The notes under the pieces were generated by a model. That model was not told where the DNA came from. It worked only from the letters and a program-made list of their open reading frames with translations, and ran no database searches. This document shows positions 1-6,452 of a DNA stretch of 42,584 nt, one piece after another; positions within the stretch are counted from its first letter, which is position 1, and each line of letters begins with the position of its first letter. The DNA is taken from the IMG/VR virus record IMGVR_UViG_3300029787_000007, positions 1-42,584 of that record. One strand, given 5' to 3'. Position numbers and translations under genes: made by a program. This DNA comes from a virus.

Positions 1-2
1 AG

Positions 3-479
3 GTTTACCCGTCCCGTCGTAGCTGGAAGCGATTCAATGATACCGTGGATGCCGTTGGCGTGTTCGGTGAGGATGGCGATCGTGATCTCCTCTTCAACCT
101 CGCGACTGCCTTCGTCGGCTTTGAGGCCGCCGTCGCTCTCCGTGACTTCGTTGAGAAGTACGAGTGGCAGGTGACCGTTGAGGACATCCTTGACGCTGGC
201 GATCTCTCCAAGACCGTCCAGTGGGGCATCAATGACCACTCGGCTATGATCGAGAAGTTTGAGGCTGCGGAGGTCTTCAAGGCCACGCTGACCGAGGAGC
301 AGATCGCTAACCTCGCCGCCTACTTCGTGAGCCTGCCTTCTGAGGTCGCCATGAAGCTCTGGACCGTCCTGGGCGACACCGATAACATTGATAATGTTGT
401 CGCGCTTCACAAGGCTGAGACTGCCGATGGCAAGCGTGTGAGTGACCACCTTGTGGAGATCCTTGGCGGCGCACAGTAA
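3..479 (+). CDS. MoxR-like AAA+ ATPase, C-terminal part (5' end outside window)
   Basis: The frame is open from the first bases, so only the last ~158 residues are seen. An early arginine-rich stretch (PSRRSWKRFND) resembles the sensor-2 'PRxW' region of MoxR/CbbQ-type AAA+ ATPases. It is followed by a helical FVGFEAAVALRDFVEKY segment that matches the C-terminal lid of that family. The Walker motifs must lie upstream of the window. MoxR ATPases usually work with a VWA partner, and a VWA-like protein is encoded three genes downstream, which supports the call. A GTG at 45 could be mistaken for the start but lies inside the sensor-2 region. The family call is an inference from a partial sequence. 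Confidence 0.55.
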   Translation, partial: VYPSRRSWKRFNDTVDAVGVFGEDGDRDLLFNLATAFVGFEAAVALRDFVEKYEWQVTVEDILDAGDLSKTVQWGINDHSAMIEKFEAAEVFKATLTEEQIANLAAYFVSLPSEVAMKLWTVLGDTDNIDNVVALHKAETADGKRVSDHLVEILGGAQ

Positions 480-688
480 TGTGCTCGCTTAGGGTCGGTG
501 ATCTCGTGTGTCTGCACGAGCCTCGCCCCGAGAAGTGGCGCGACAAGCACCACGGGGCGGGCATCGTCACACAGGTGGAGCTATTCGCTGAAGGCGACAA
601 GTACCCGCATGTGACGGTAAAGTGGCTCAAGTCTGACGAGTCCTATCGTTTCCTGCCCCACGACCTCAAGGTGCTCCATGAGGCCTGA
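479..688 (+). CDS. Small SH3-like barrel protein
   Basis: This 69-residue protein has the pattern VGDLVCL...GIVTQV...VTVKWL...LKVL: five short beta strands with a Gly-Asp turn, as in KOW/SH3-like barrels. Its ATG overlaps the stop of the upstream AAA+ gene by one base (TAATG), which indicates translational coupling. No catalytic residues are apparent. Similar small barrels recur at 678, 6136, 6724, 7172, 7455, 8169, 18203, 25330 and 31762, so this belongs to a genome-wide family. Function is unknown; RNA or protein binding is a guess from the fold. Confidence 0.7.
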   Translation: MCSLRVGDLVCLHEPRPEKWRDKHHGAGIVTQVELFAEGDKYPHVTVKWLKSDESYRFLPHDLKVLHEA

Positions 689-881
689 GTTAAAGATAGG
701 CGATCTGATCGTCTCTCGCGACACCGGCAAGCCTGGGTTAATCATGGGGATGCGCGAGGGCAGAAAGAACGAATACGGCAGCACCAGCCGAAAGCGTAAG
801 GTATACCGCGTCTTTGACAGTGGGCGCGAATACTGGCTCCACGACATCGAGGTCCGAGCCAAGTTTATCATCAACCCGTGA
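678..881 (+). CDS. Small SH3-like barrel protein
   Basis: The 67-residue protein begins MRPELKIGDLIVSRDTGKPG and continues with alternating hydrophobic strands (VYRVFDSGREYWL, IEVRAKF). This is the same layout as the preceding gene. Its ATG lies inside the last codons of that gene, so the two are probably co-translated. It is basic in the middle (RKNEY...SRKRK). Function is unknown. The stop codon overlaps the first GTGACA repeat of the downstream promoter. Confidence 0.65.
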   Translation: MRPELKIGDLIVSRDTGKPGLIMGMREGRKNEYGSTSRKRKVYRVFDSGREYWLHDIEVRAKFIINP

Positions 882-931
882 CATTTGATTACATCATTTC
901 TATTGACCTTTGCCCTCGCAGGGTGTATATT
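878..931 (+). promoter_or_regulatory. Sigma70-type promoter with upstream GTGACA element
   Basis: A -35 box TTGACC (903-908) and a -10 box TATATT (926-931) are separated by exactly 17 bases. A GTGACA lies at 878-883, with a degenerate second copy (ATTACA, 888-893) ten bases later. The -35 to -10 region is nearly the same as the promoter at 2543-2571. It should drive the VWA/metallopeptidase gene starting at 955. Confidence 0.75.
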
Positions 932-954
932 TACAGGGTAGCCAGGAGTTTACT

Positions 955-2229
955 ATGTCCGATCAGCCTTTCAACTTGAACTTGCACGCCGCTCGCCTTC
1001 TTATGCGCGAGCCCTTCTTCGCTGCGCTCTCGCGCCGCATTGACAAGACCCCGACAACTGCGGTTCCGACTGCGGGTGTCCGTGTCAATCCTGACCGCGC
1101 CCAGTTTGAGCTTCTTTATAATCCCGAGTTCATGGGCCAGTTGAGCGATGAGCACAAACTTGGCGTACTCATGCACGAGTTCTACCATATTATTTTTGAG
1201 CACGTGACCGGTCGCAAGCCTTCCGATGGCCTCAAGCGCATCGATAATATCGCGATGGACCTCGCTATCAACGGTCTGCCCGAAATGAAGGGCAAGCTGC
1301 CCTGCGAGTCCAATCCTGGCCCGATGATGCCGAATGGTGAGCCTATGCAGGGCTGTCTGCCCGGTGAGGGTCCGTTCGTTGATCTTCCCGCTGGCAAGAC
1401 CTACGAGTGGTATCTTCAGGCTCTCAAGGATATGCAAGATGAGCAGGGTGAAGGCGACGAAGGCGAGGGCGAAGGTCAAGGCAACGGTCAAGGCGATGGC
1501 TCTGGTCAGCAAGGTCAAGGTTCTGGCGACCCGTTCGGTGGCGCGGATAGCTTCGACTCACACGAAGAGTTCGGTGAGGGCGAGAGCACCACCACCGAGA
1601 TCGCGAAGGAGCGACTCAAGGACTCGATCAAGAAGGCAGCGGAGGAGGCCGAGAAGTCCCGCAACTGGGGCTCTGTGTCCTCTCAGATGCGTCAGGACAT
1701 CCTTGAGCGCATCCAGACTAAGATCGACTGGCGCAAGGTGCTCCGCTACTTCGTGAAGACCTCACAGCGCAGCGACAAGCGTTCGACGCCTCGACGCCTT
1801 AACAAGCGTTTCCCCAAGGTCCACCCTGGCAAGCGTGTGCGCCGTCACGCCAAGATCGCTATCAGCATCGACCAGAGCGGATCGGTCGATGACCGTATGC
1901 TCTCGATGTTCTTCTCCGAGCTTAACAAGCTGGCAGAGATCGCAGAGTTCACGGTGATCCCGTTCGACTCCGAGGTTGGAGAGGATAAGATTTATGTATG
2001 GAAGAAAGGCCAGTCTCGGAAGACCGAGCGTGTGATGTGCGGAGGTACGTGCTTCAACGCACCGACCAAGTATGTCAACGCTCACGGGTTCGATGGCCAC
2101 ATCATCCTGACAGACCTGATGGCTCCCAAGCCGATCGCGTCCAAGTGCCAACGCATGTGGATGACGACGAAGGCATACGCAGCCCGCCCCTACTTTCAAA
2201 CCAACGAGCGCGTTATCGCGGTAGACTGA
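955..2229 (+). CDS. DUF2201-like putative metallopeptidase with VWA-like domain
   Basis: This 424-residue protein has an N-terminal zinc-peptidase-like domain with HEFYHIIFEH (an HExxH motif, about residues 79-83). A low-complexity Gly/Glu/Gln linker follows (about 160-205), and then a C-terminal VWA-like domain. That domain has a MIDAS-type DQSGS after ISI, a GGT, and a final LTDLMA aspartate. This order matches DUF2201/VWA-like proteins, usually partners of MoxR AAA+ ATPases. The ATG at 955 follows AGGAG at 943-947, so the upstream TTG at 910, inside the promoter, is rejected. It may act as a metal-dependent chaperone or adaptor with the ATPase whose end lies at 3-479. Confidence 0.8.
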   Translation: MSDQPFNLNLHAARLLMREPFFAALSRRIDKTPTTAVPTAGVRVNPDRAQFELLYNPEFMGQLSDEHKLGVLMHEFYHIIFEHVTGRKPSDGLKRIDNIAMDLAINGLPEMKGKLPCESNPGPMMPNGEPMQGCLPGEGPFVDLPAGKTYEWYLQALKDMQDEQGEGDEGEGEGQGNGQGDGSGQQGQGSGDPFGGADSFDSHEEFGEGESTTTEIAKERLKDSIKKAAEEAEKSRNWGSVSSQMRQDILERIQTKIDWRKVLRYFVKTSQRSDKRSTPRRLNKRFPKVHPGKRVRRHAKIAISIDQSGSVDDRMLSMFFSELNKLAEIAEFTVIPFDSEVGEDKIYVWKKGQSRKTERVMCGGTCFNAPTKYVNAHGFDGHIILTDLMAPKPIASKCQRMWMTTKAYAARPYFQTNERVIAVD

Positions 2230-2237
2230 GGATAGAC

Positions 2238-2531
2238 ATGAAGTATTATATCAGCAAAACACACATCGACGTAGACGCCTCTGGGCGGCTCTCAGGCTAC
2301 GAGACGGTGCTCACCCGTCCCGACACGCTCAAAGCCGCTACAGAGGCTCTCAGGCGCTATAAAGCCATAGGAATCACGTCCATCCACCTGTGCGAGCATC
2401 CCAAGAACTCGCGGAGGTACGGTAAACTTGATCGAGAGGCAGGCAGGCGCCGAGGTAAGGCGCGAAAGCTGACCCTTGCCGATGTCGCTGCGGATCTCGC
2501 AGAGCTTGAGAAAGAGAGTGACAAATCGTGA
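2238..2531 (+). CDS. Hypothetical protein, 97 aa
   Basis: The protein starts MKYYISKTHIDVDASGRLSGYE. It has a beta-rich first half and a basic second half (KNSRRYGKL...RRRGKARKL) that ends in an acidic helix. The ATG lies nine bases after the stop of the VWA gene, so the two are likely one transcript. No family is recognised. Its TGA stop lies inside a GTGACA repeat. Confidence 0.65.
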   Translation: MKYYISKTHIDVDASGRLSGYETVLTRPDTLKAATEALRRYKAIGITSIHLCEHPKNSRRYGKLDREAGRRRGKARKLTLADVAADLAELEKESDKS

Positions 2532-2571
2532 CATCTTTTCTATTGATCTTTGCTCTCGCATCGTGTATACT
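2518..2571 (+). promoter_or_regulatory. Sigma70-type promoter with tandem GTGACA repeats
   Basis: The repeat GTGACAAATCGTGACA (2518-2533) has two GTGACA copies ten bases apart. A -35 TTGATC (2543-2548), a 17-base spacer and a -10 TATACT (2566-2571) follow. The repeat, the 9-base gap and the promoter are arranged exactly as at 3909-3962. It should drive the gene at 2596. Confidence 0.8.
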
Positions 2572-2595
2572 TCTCAAGTAACTCGGAGGTTATCT

Positions 2596-3426
2596 ATGGC
2601 TCGCTCTACTTATGGAACCCGTCTTGAGGCGCTGATCGCGAACCCCGCGATCTCACAGCGCGACAAGGCATTCGCTGAATCCTTGCACAGCTTCTACACG
2701 TCCAAGCGTCGGTTGACCGCTGGGCGTGCTCGCTGCGTTAAGCAGCTTGAGGACCGCTACAGCCCCGAGAAGCTCGCCGCAGCTATGGAGAAGGGTGCGG
2801 CTATGCTGGAGCGGCTCAATGCCGTCTGCGAGCGTACAGAGCCCAAGTCTTGGGGTCGCGGGTTCATCAACTCCCTCCAGGGTCAGATCATGGCTGGACG
2901 CGAGTTGTCCGAGAAGCAGATCAAGACCCTGGAGAAGATCGAGGCTGAGAACAGCGACGAGGCGATCAAGGCTCGCGACACGTGGAAGCTCGACTATCGC
3001 TATGGCACTGCTGCCGCTTGGGGCACCACACCCGCTAAAGTTGCCGAGATCGCCGCTCGCTACTACAAGGCTGCGGGCTACTTCCAGCGTCTTGTTAACT
3101 CCATCCTGAACGATGACGGTTTTGTGCCGACCATCGAGCAGTATAATAAGATCACAAAGAACAAGTTTGCGGTCAAGGTCTTGACGGCGCACTTCGCTGA
3201 TCCCAAGTTCGCCCCTGGCTCGCTTGTCCAGTTCGGTGCGACTGCTCCGAGCGCCCTGCGCCGGATCAAGGTGCCCTGCGTTGTGATCACGTCCAACGGT
3301 GGGCCGATCGTCAGCGCAGCGAAGGGCGCGAAAGTTTACAGCGTGCTGCCGATGGGTAGCGCGAAAACCCTGCTCTGCGAGGAGCGACATCTCAAGAAGG
3401 CCCGAAAGGTCGGAGGTAAGAAATGA
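2596..3426 (+). CDS. Helical-repeat protein with C-terminal barrel-like domain
   Basis: This 276-residue protein has two related helical hairpins near its N-terminus. The first runs from FAESLHSFY to KQLEDRY, the second from FINSLQGQ to LEKIEAE. Each has an aromatic-SL helix, an LT/LS turn and a Q/K-LE helix. A basic, aromatic middle follows, and then a C-terminal beta-rich segment (APGSLVQFG...PCVVITSNGGPIV...VYSVLPMG...KTLLCEERHL) that resembles an SH3-like barrel. The start at 2596 follows GGAGGT at 2585-2590; an extension upstream would run through the promoter. Function is not recognised, and nucleic-acid binding is only a guess. Confidence 0.75.
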   Translation: MARSTYGTRLEALIANPAISQRDKAFAESLHSFYTSKRRLTAGRARCVKQLEDRYSPEKLAAAMEKGAAMLERLNAVCERTEPKSWGRGFINSLQGQIMAGRELSEKQIKTLEKIEAENSDEAIKARDTWKLDYRYGTAAAWGTTPAKVAEIAARYYKAAGYFQRLVNSILNDDGFVPTIEQYNKITKNKFAVKVLTAHFADPKFAPGSLVQFGATAPSALRRIKVPCVVITSNGGPIVSAAKGAKVYSVLPMGSAKTLLCEERHLKKARKVGGKK

Positions 3427-3605
3427 TGACCCAGCAACCCGAAACACGCCCAGACACCGCTATGGAGGTCGCACAGGCCAATGCGGAGGTTATGATCGCA
3501 CAACTGGCTACGTGGGCACAGATCAAGAGCGGAACCACCGAGCAGGCGACTGAGGATCTTATGCTCGTCGTCCTGGCTGGCATGAACATTCCAGCGGAGG
3601 CATAG
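3423..3605 (+). CDS. Hypothetical helical protein, 60 aa
   Basis: The ATG overlaps the upstream stop (ATGA), which indicates coupling. The protein is mostly one or two amphipathic helices (AMEVAQANAEVMIAQLATW, then EQATEDLMLVVLAGMNI) with an acidic bias. No motif was recognised. It is one base away from the SWIM protein gene and so is likely part of the same operon. Confidence 0.6.
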   Translation: MMTQQPETRPDTAMEVAQANAEVMIAQLATWAQIKSGTTEQATEDLMLVVLAGMNIPAEA

Positions 3606-3606
3606 A

Positions 3607-3912
3607 ATGGTCGTAATGGTCCCGCCTGCACTTGCTAACTTGCCCAGTGGTCGCTATGCGGTTTCTGGGTCTACTTGGATCCGTGTGCCCGATGATACGA
3701 AGTTTGAGGATCTGGACAAGTATATGACCTATGAGCGTAAACGTCCTGAGAGCCCGTCTGCTGGCTCTGAGCGCGTCTGGGCTGTCGTGGGTAGTAAAGG
3801 CGCACACTACACGGTGAGAGCCAACCAGGGGCGTTATACTTGCACGTGTCCCGGTTTCGGCTGGCGTCACAAGTGTAAGCACATCGAGCAGGTTAAGAAA
3901 GAAAACCCGTGA
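3607..3912 (+). CDS. SWIM zinc-finger protein
   Basis: The 101-residue protein ends with CTCPGFGWRHKCKHI, the CxC...CxH pattern of SWIM zinc fingers. The preceding YTVRANQGRYT strand pair is typical of the domain. SWIM domains bind DNA or proteins and are often found near Swi2/Snf2 helicases or MULE transposases, but neither is seen here. The N-terminal ~50 residues have no recognised domain. Its TGA stop falls within the GTGACA repeat of the next promoter. Confidence 0.8.
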   Translation: MVVMVPPALANLPSGRYAVSGSTWIRVPDDTKFEDLDKYMTYERKRPESPSAGSERVWAVVGSKGAHYTVRANQGRYTCTCPGFGWRHKCKHIEQVKKENP

Positions 3913-3962
3913 CAAATCGTGACAAGATTTCGCTTGCGTTAAACTTGCGCCTGTTGTATAAT
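3909..3962 (+). promoter_or_regulatory. Sigma70-type promoter with tandem GTGACA repeats
   Basis: GTGACAAATCGTGACA (3909-3924) is identical to 2518-2533. It is followed nine bases later by -35 TTGCGT (3934-3939), 17 bases of spacer and a consensus -10 TATAAT (3957-3962). It lies upstream of the gene at 3988. Confidence 0.8.
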
Positions 3963-3987
3963 GGGTGAGTATCAAGGAGGTACATCT

Positions 3988-4173
3988 ATGCTCGATCTGA
4001 ATCCATCCACCGACTCCTCCGCGCTTATCGCGCAGGGGCTCCGCGCTTCCGAGCGTGATCTTCTCAGCGCCGACCGCACCGATGCGGTTAGCGCATCCTT
4101 GCGCGATCTTCGCGCTGTCGCTGCCGTGCTCGCCACGGCACATCTTCGTTCCCTTATCGCCCAGGAGGGCTAA
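3988..4173 (+). CDS. Hypothetical helical protein, 61 aa
   Basis: A strong AAGGAGG ribosome site (3975-3981) precedes the ATG at 3988; an earlier ATG at 3961 overlaps the -10 box and is rejected. The protein is Ala/Leu/Ser/Arg-rich and helical (LIAQGLRASERDLLS, VSASLRDLRAVAAVLA). No family is recognised. It is the first gene after a strong promoter, so it may be well expressed. Confidence 0.65.
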   Translation: MLDLNPSTDSSALIAQGLRASERDLLSADRTDAVSASLRDLRAVAAVLATAHLRSLIAQEG

Positions 4174-4176
4174 ACC

Positions 4177-4395
4177 ATGAGAGACATTTCTACCCCCATC
4201 CTTCACGCCGACGCCTGTAACATGTTTGAGTTTGAGATCCTGCCTGGGATCAAGGAAGTCTATGAGCAGGACGGAGAACCCGATTGGCCTGCGCGTTCCG
4301 AGGCTTGGAACAACTGGACCGATTCACTTTGTAAGGACGGTCAGATTTCTGACTGGCAATATGACAACTGGAGTCAGCCGCGTTGTTGCGGTTGA
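4177..4395 (+). CDS. Hypothetical acidic protein, 72 aa
   Basis: The protein is rich in Trp, Asp and Glu (PDWPARSEAWNNWTDSL, ISDWQYDNWSQP) and ends with a Cys-Cys-Gly tail. It begins three bases after the preceding stop. No domain was recognised. The aromatic and acidic composition suggests a small protein-binding or inhibitor-like protein, but nothing in the sequence shows a partner. Confidence 0.6.
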   Translation: MRDISTPILHADACNMFEFEILPGIKEVYEQDGEPDWPARSEAWNNWTDSLCKDGQISDWQYDNWSQPRCCG

Positions 4396-4426
4396 TCCGA
4401 GATTACATCTACAGGAGATATATATT

Positions 4427-4963
4427 ATGAATGTTGAAACTTTGAAAGACTTCCGCTTGACAGAACAAGAGTGGCACACCCTTATGCACTGTGGCGAGTT
4501 CCACGGCGATCCTGCCGTCGTGGATGTCCTTGTGCTCGCTGGGCTTGCCTTCTGGGAGGATGAAGGATCCCGTAGTGAGGGAGACTGGGATCTGACCGAT
4601 GAAGGCCGCGCTGCGTGTGATGCGATTGACCTGATCTTTGATTGGGATGAGTTCGTTTTCGCAGAAAGCTCTGAGAGCCCTTCTGACGGCGATGAGACTG
4701 TCTTCCTTAACGGTGAGCCTATCAAGCGCAGCGAAGCCCTCAAGATGGAGTCTGAGCGCCCTAAGCCGCTCTCTGTCGGCTCTCTCGTGCGTCACATCCC
4801 AACCGGTGGCGTCGGGCTCATCACGAAGCATACGATGTATGATGCGAACTGGGGCGGGTTCTATGTGGACTTCGTTAAGCCTGTTGATAACATTATCAAT
4901 GGGCGCGCCGTCAACAAGTTAAGCCACATGTTCGACCGTGGCGATAAGTTTGAGAGGGTATAA
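4427..4963 (+). CDS. Hypothetical protein with C-terminal SH3-like domain
   Basis: The ATG follows AGGAG at 4413-4417. The N-terminal ~75 residues look like a small winged-helix-type fold (LTEQEWHTLMHCG, VVDVLVLAGLAFWEDE, WDLTDEGRAACDAI), where 'LTDEGRAA' is a common C-terminal element of phage winged-helix proteins. An acidic Ser-rich linker follows. The last ~60 residues repeat the SH3-like pattern of the small barrel family (VGSLVRHIPTGGVGLITKH, GFYVDFVKPV). It may be a DNA-binding adaptor. The domain assignment is from pattern only. Confidence 0.65.
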   Translation: MNVETLKDFRLTEQEWHTLMHCGEFHGDPAVVDVLVLAGLAFWEDEGSRSEGDWDLTDEGRAACDAIDLIFDWDEFVFAESSESPSDGDETVFLNGEPIKRSEALKMESERPKPLSVGSLVRHIPTGGVGLITKHTMYDANWGGFYVDFVKPVDNIINGRAVNKLSHMFDRGDKFERV

Positions 4964-4967
4964 AGAA

Positions 4968-5072
4968 ATGGATAAGAGAGTTAAGTATATCGTTATCGCG
5001 ATGGATGTACTATGTTGGACTACGCTGGGTTTGCTGGCTGTCCATCATTTCAACTGTCCATTGACGTTTTGA
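4968..5072 (+). CDS. Tiny membrane peptide, 34 aa
   Basis: The ATG lies five bases after the preceding stop. The peptide MDKRVKYIVIAMDVLCWTTL... has a basic N-terminus and one hydrophobic segment (IVIAMDVLCWTTLGLLAV), as expected for a single membrane helix. The stop overlaps the ATG of the next tiny gene (TGATG). No family is recognised; it could belong to a lysis or membrane-modifying set. Confidence 0.45.
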   Translation: MDKRVKYIVIAMDVLCWTTLGLLAVHHFNCPLTF

Positions 5073-5194
5073 TGACGAAGTTTATACAACGGTTGTTCAT
5101 CGCCTTTTGCTTTGTAATGGCTTTAGACTGGTGCCTTGATGGGTTCCGGTCTTCTGTCGTTAATGAAGTTGTAACGTCAAGTACCCCGCGCTAA
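5072..5194 (+). CDS. Tiny membrane peptide, 40 aa
   Basis: The ATG overlaps the previous stop by one base. The peptide has a basic N-terminus (MTKFIQR) and one hydrophobic helix (LFIAFCFVMALDWCL), then a polar tail ending STPR. The coupling with 4968-5072 argues that both are translated. Function is unknown. Confidence 0.45.
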   Translation: MTKFIQRLFIAFCFVMALDWCLDGFRSSVVNEVVTSSTPR

Positions 5195-5206
5195 AGGAGT
5201 CCGAGA

Positions 5207-5338
5207 GTGATAAAAAAGATTATGATAGTATTAGGTATCATTATAGTATGGGAACAAAGAGATAGTATAGTTCCAGGTATAGAATCAGTTGTATCATACG
5301 TTATAACTACTGGATCCAGTTTTATGCAATCAGTTTAG
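5207..5338 (+). CDS. Tiny membrane peptide, 43 aa (GTG start)
   Basis: AAGGAG (5194-5199) lies seven bases before GTG at 5207. The peptide begins with Lys residues and a hydrophobic stretch (KKIMIVLGIIIVW), then a polar part and a second mildly hydrophobic segment (SVVSYVITTGSSF). Base use is already AT-rich here, unlike the genes before 5070. Function is unknown. Confidence 0.45.
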   Translation: MIKKIMIVLGIIIVWEQRDSIVPGIESVVSYVITTGSSFMQSV

Positions 5339-5393
5339 TTTATAGTGTTTATATTGGTATTATTTATTAAAAGTGTTAGGAAGTGGTAATAAA

Positions 5394-5492
5394 GTGTTAA
5401 ATAGTGTTATTTTGTGTGCGGTAGTTGTGTATTGTTTTGTGTTTTCATGCGCTTGCAGTGATAGTCTTAGTATGTATACAGACGAGATGTAA
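5394..5492 (+). CDS. Possible tiny lipoprotein, 32 aa (GTG start)
   Basis: GTG at 5394 opens a peptide with a hydrophobic N-terminus (LNSVILCAVVVYCFVF) followed by SCACSDS, which resembles a lipobox with a mature chain of about ten residues. A weak AGGAAG lies about nine bases upstream. Very short lipoproteins occur as outer-membrane spanins, but no matching inner-membrane partner was identified next to it. This is a tentative call. Confidence 0.3.
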   Translation: MLNSVILCAVVVYCFVFSCACSDSLSMYTDEM

Positions 5493-5736
5493 ACGACATG
5501 TAAATAACATGTGTGTTACTGCGATGTTACGTGCTTGTGTAACATGTGCAATATCAACCACTTAGTTAGCCCTCGCCTTATAGCGAATGGATTTGTACGT
5601 GACACCTGCGTTCTGCGCGGCTGTCGCGTGCTGTCGCATATGTCAACAGCATTTGTATACACATGCGTTAAACTTGTTCGAGGGTTCAACCGCTGCACCG
5701 CAATAGGATCGCGAGAGTAATGTAACAATAAAATGT

Positions 5737-5765
5737 TTGCAATCTGTTGTGCATTATGTTATACT
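5737..5765 (+). promoter_or_regulatory. Sigma70-type promoter
   Basis: TTGCAA (5737-5742) and TATACT (5760-5765) are separated by 17 bases. An AAGGAG follows at 5772-5777, close to very short reading frames. It may drive the small ORF at 5821 or an untranslated RNA. Confidence 0.5.
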
Positions 5766-5820
5766 ATATGTAAGGAGATATGCCAGTGCGTGATAGTGCA
5801 GGTGTAAACTGTGTTACAGA

Positions 5821-5937
5821 ATGTGTACGAGACTAAACAAAAAGAATATTATAACTTGGTTAGGTTGGATGACATTTAATGCTACATTGTATGTATACGT
5901 ATTAAACAACCTTAGACATGACAGAAAGAACCAATAG
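5821..5937 (+). CDS. Possible tiny membrane peptide, 38 aa
   Basis: The ATG-started frame encodes a Lys/Asn-rich N-terminus and a moderately hydrophobic segment (IITWLGWMTFNATLYVYVL), followed by a charged tail (RHDRKNQ). There is no clear ribosome site. It lies downstream of the promoter at 5737, and half of the inverted repeat lies inside it. It could equally be a chance frame. Confidence 0.25.
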   Translation: MCTRLNKKNIITWLGWMTFNATLYVYVLNNLRHDRKNQ

Positions 5938-5953
5938 TGTCATTAAATGTCAT
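5869..5953 (+). repeat. 13-base inverted repeat
   Basis: ATGACATTTAATG at 5869-5881 is exactly complementary to CATTAAATGTCAT at 5941-5953. The 59 bases between the arms make a simple terminator unlikely. Paired protein-binding sites or a cruciform are more plausible. Confidence 0.7.
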
Positions 5954-5993
5954 GTAACATGTGTTGTCTACAATCTGTTTACAAACATTTACA

Positions 5994-6014
5994 CCCCCTA
6001 CCCCCCTCCCTCCC
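5994..6014 (-). other. G-quadruplex-capable tract (minus strand)
   Basis: The + strand has C-runs of 5, 6, 3 and 3 separated by single T or TA. The minus strand therefore has four G-runs with 1-2 base loops, which meets the usual G4 rule. It stands out in an AT-rich, gene-poor setting. Confidence 0.6.
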
Positions 6015-6135
6015 GGAATGTGGATCTCCGCGTGTAACGCCCACTCTCAGCGGCGCGCTAAGGCTGTTTTCGATACCGCCAATAATTTTGAGAAATTCAA
6101 AAAATGCGCCTAAAAATTTTCAGGATAATTATAGT

Positions 6136-6426
6136 GTGACTACCAACGAAAAACCACTTGACTTTGCAGTAGGAGATTTGGTATACTTTGTAGGGTATGA
6201 AGGACCAAGCGATAGAAATCGTATAGGTGTAGTTGTTGATATAAAAACAGGCGAGTCACATTTTCCGTTGTACGTTGTGCACTGGATTAAGGACAAATTA
6301 CAGTCTACACATACTGCAGCGCATATTGATTTGTTATACACAACAGACATAATTGATAACGAGGTAAGCCCAAAATCATTACTACATTTAAAAGATAGAG
6401 TAAATGATCGTGGCGAAGGCGATTAA
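6136..6426 (+). CDS. Small SH3-like barrel protein (GTG start)
   Basis: GTG at 6136 follows AGGATA at 6122-6127; frames open further upstream would run through the C-rich tract. The 96-residue protein has FAVGDLVYFVGYEG, RIGVVVDIKTGE and LYVVHWIKD, then a polar acidic tail. The GDLV...GVVxDI...VxW pattern is shared with the barrel at 479 and others in this window. Function is unknown. Confidence 0.65.
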   Translation: MTTNEKPLDFAVGDLVYFVGYEGPSDRNRIGVVVDIKTGESHFPLYVVHWIKDKLQSTHTAAHIDLLYTTDIIDNEVSPKSLLHLKDRVNDRGEGD

Positions 6427-6452
6427 TCAAAAAATTAACTAATTAATAAACG

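Larger units (their letters stand above)
5493..6135 (+). other. Gene-poor transition region
   Basis: I find no convincing long gene in this stretch. It holds repeated ACATG-type words (5500-5550), a promoter-like site (5737-5765), a 38-codon ORF (5821-5937), a 13-base inverted repeat (5869-5953) and a C-rich tract (5994-6014). The GC-rich genes lie before it and the AT-rich genes after it, so it marks a compositional boundary. It could hold an origin, a module junction or an assembly join. Confidence 0.5.

Noticed and set aside
910-954. Upstream TTG start for the VWA protein
   Set aside because: It lies inside the -35/-10 region, while ATG 955 has an AGGAG site.
931-1518. Long minus-strand frame of 195 codons opposite the VWA gene
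   Set aside because: It is a GC-rich shadow of a gene with clear motifs on the + strand, with no ribosome site and a low-complexity product.
2653-3447. Minus-strand frame of 264 codons
   Set aside because: It mirrors the + strand gene at 2596, which has promoter, ribosome site and internal repeats; no other gene uses this strand.
5511-5728. Overlapping 69-70 codon frames on both strands in the transition region
   Set aside because: Products are Cys-rich without pattern, lack ribosome sites and occupy a repeat-rich stretch; probably chance.
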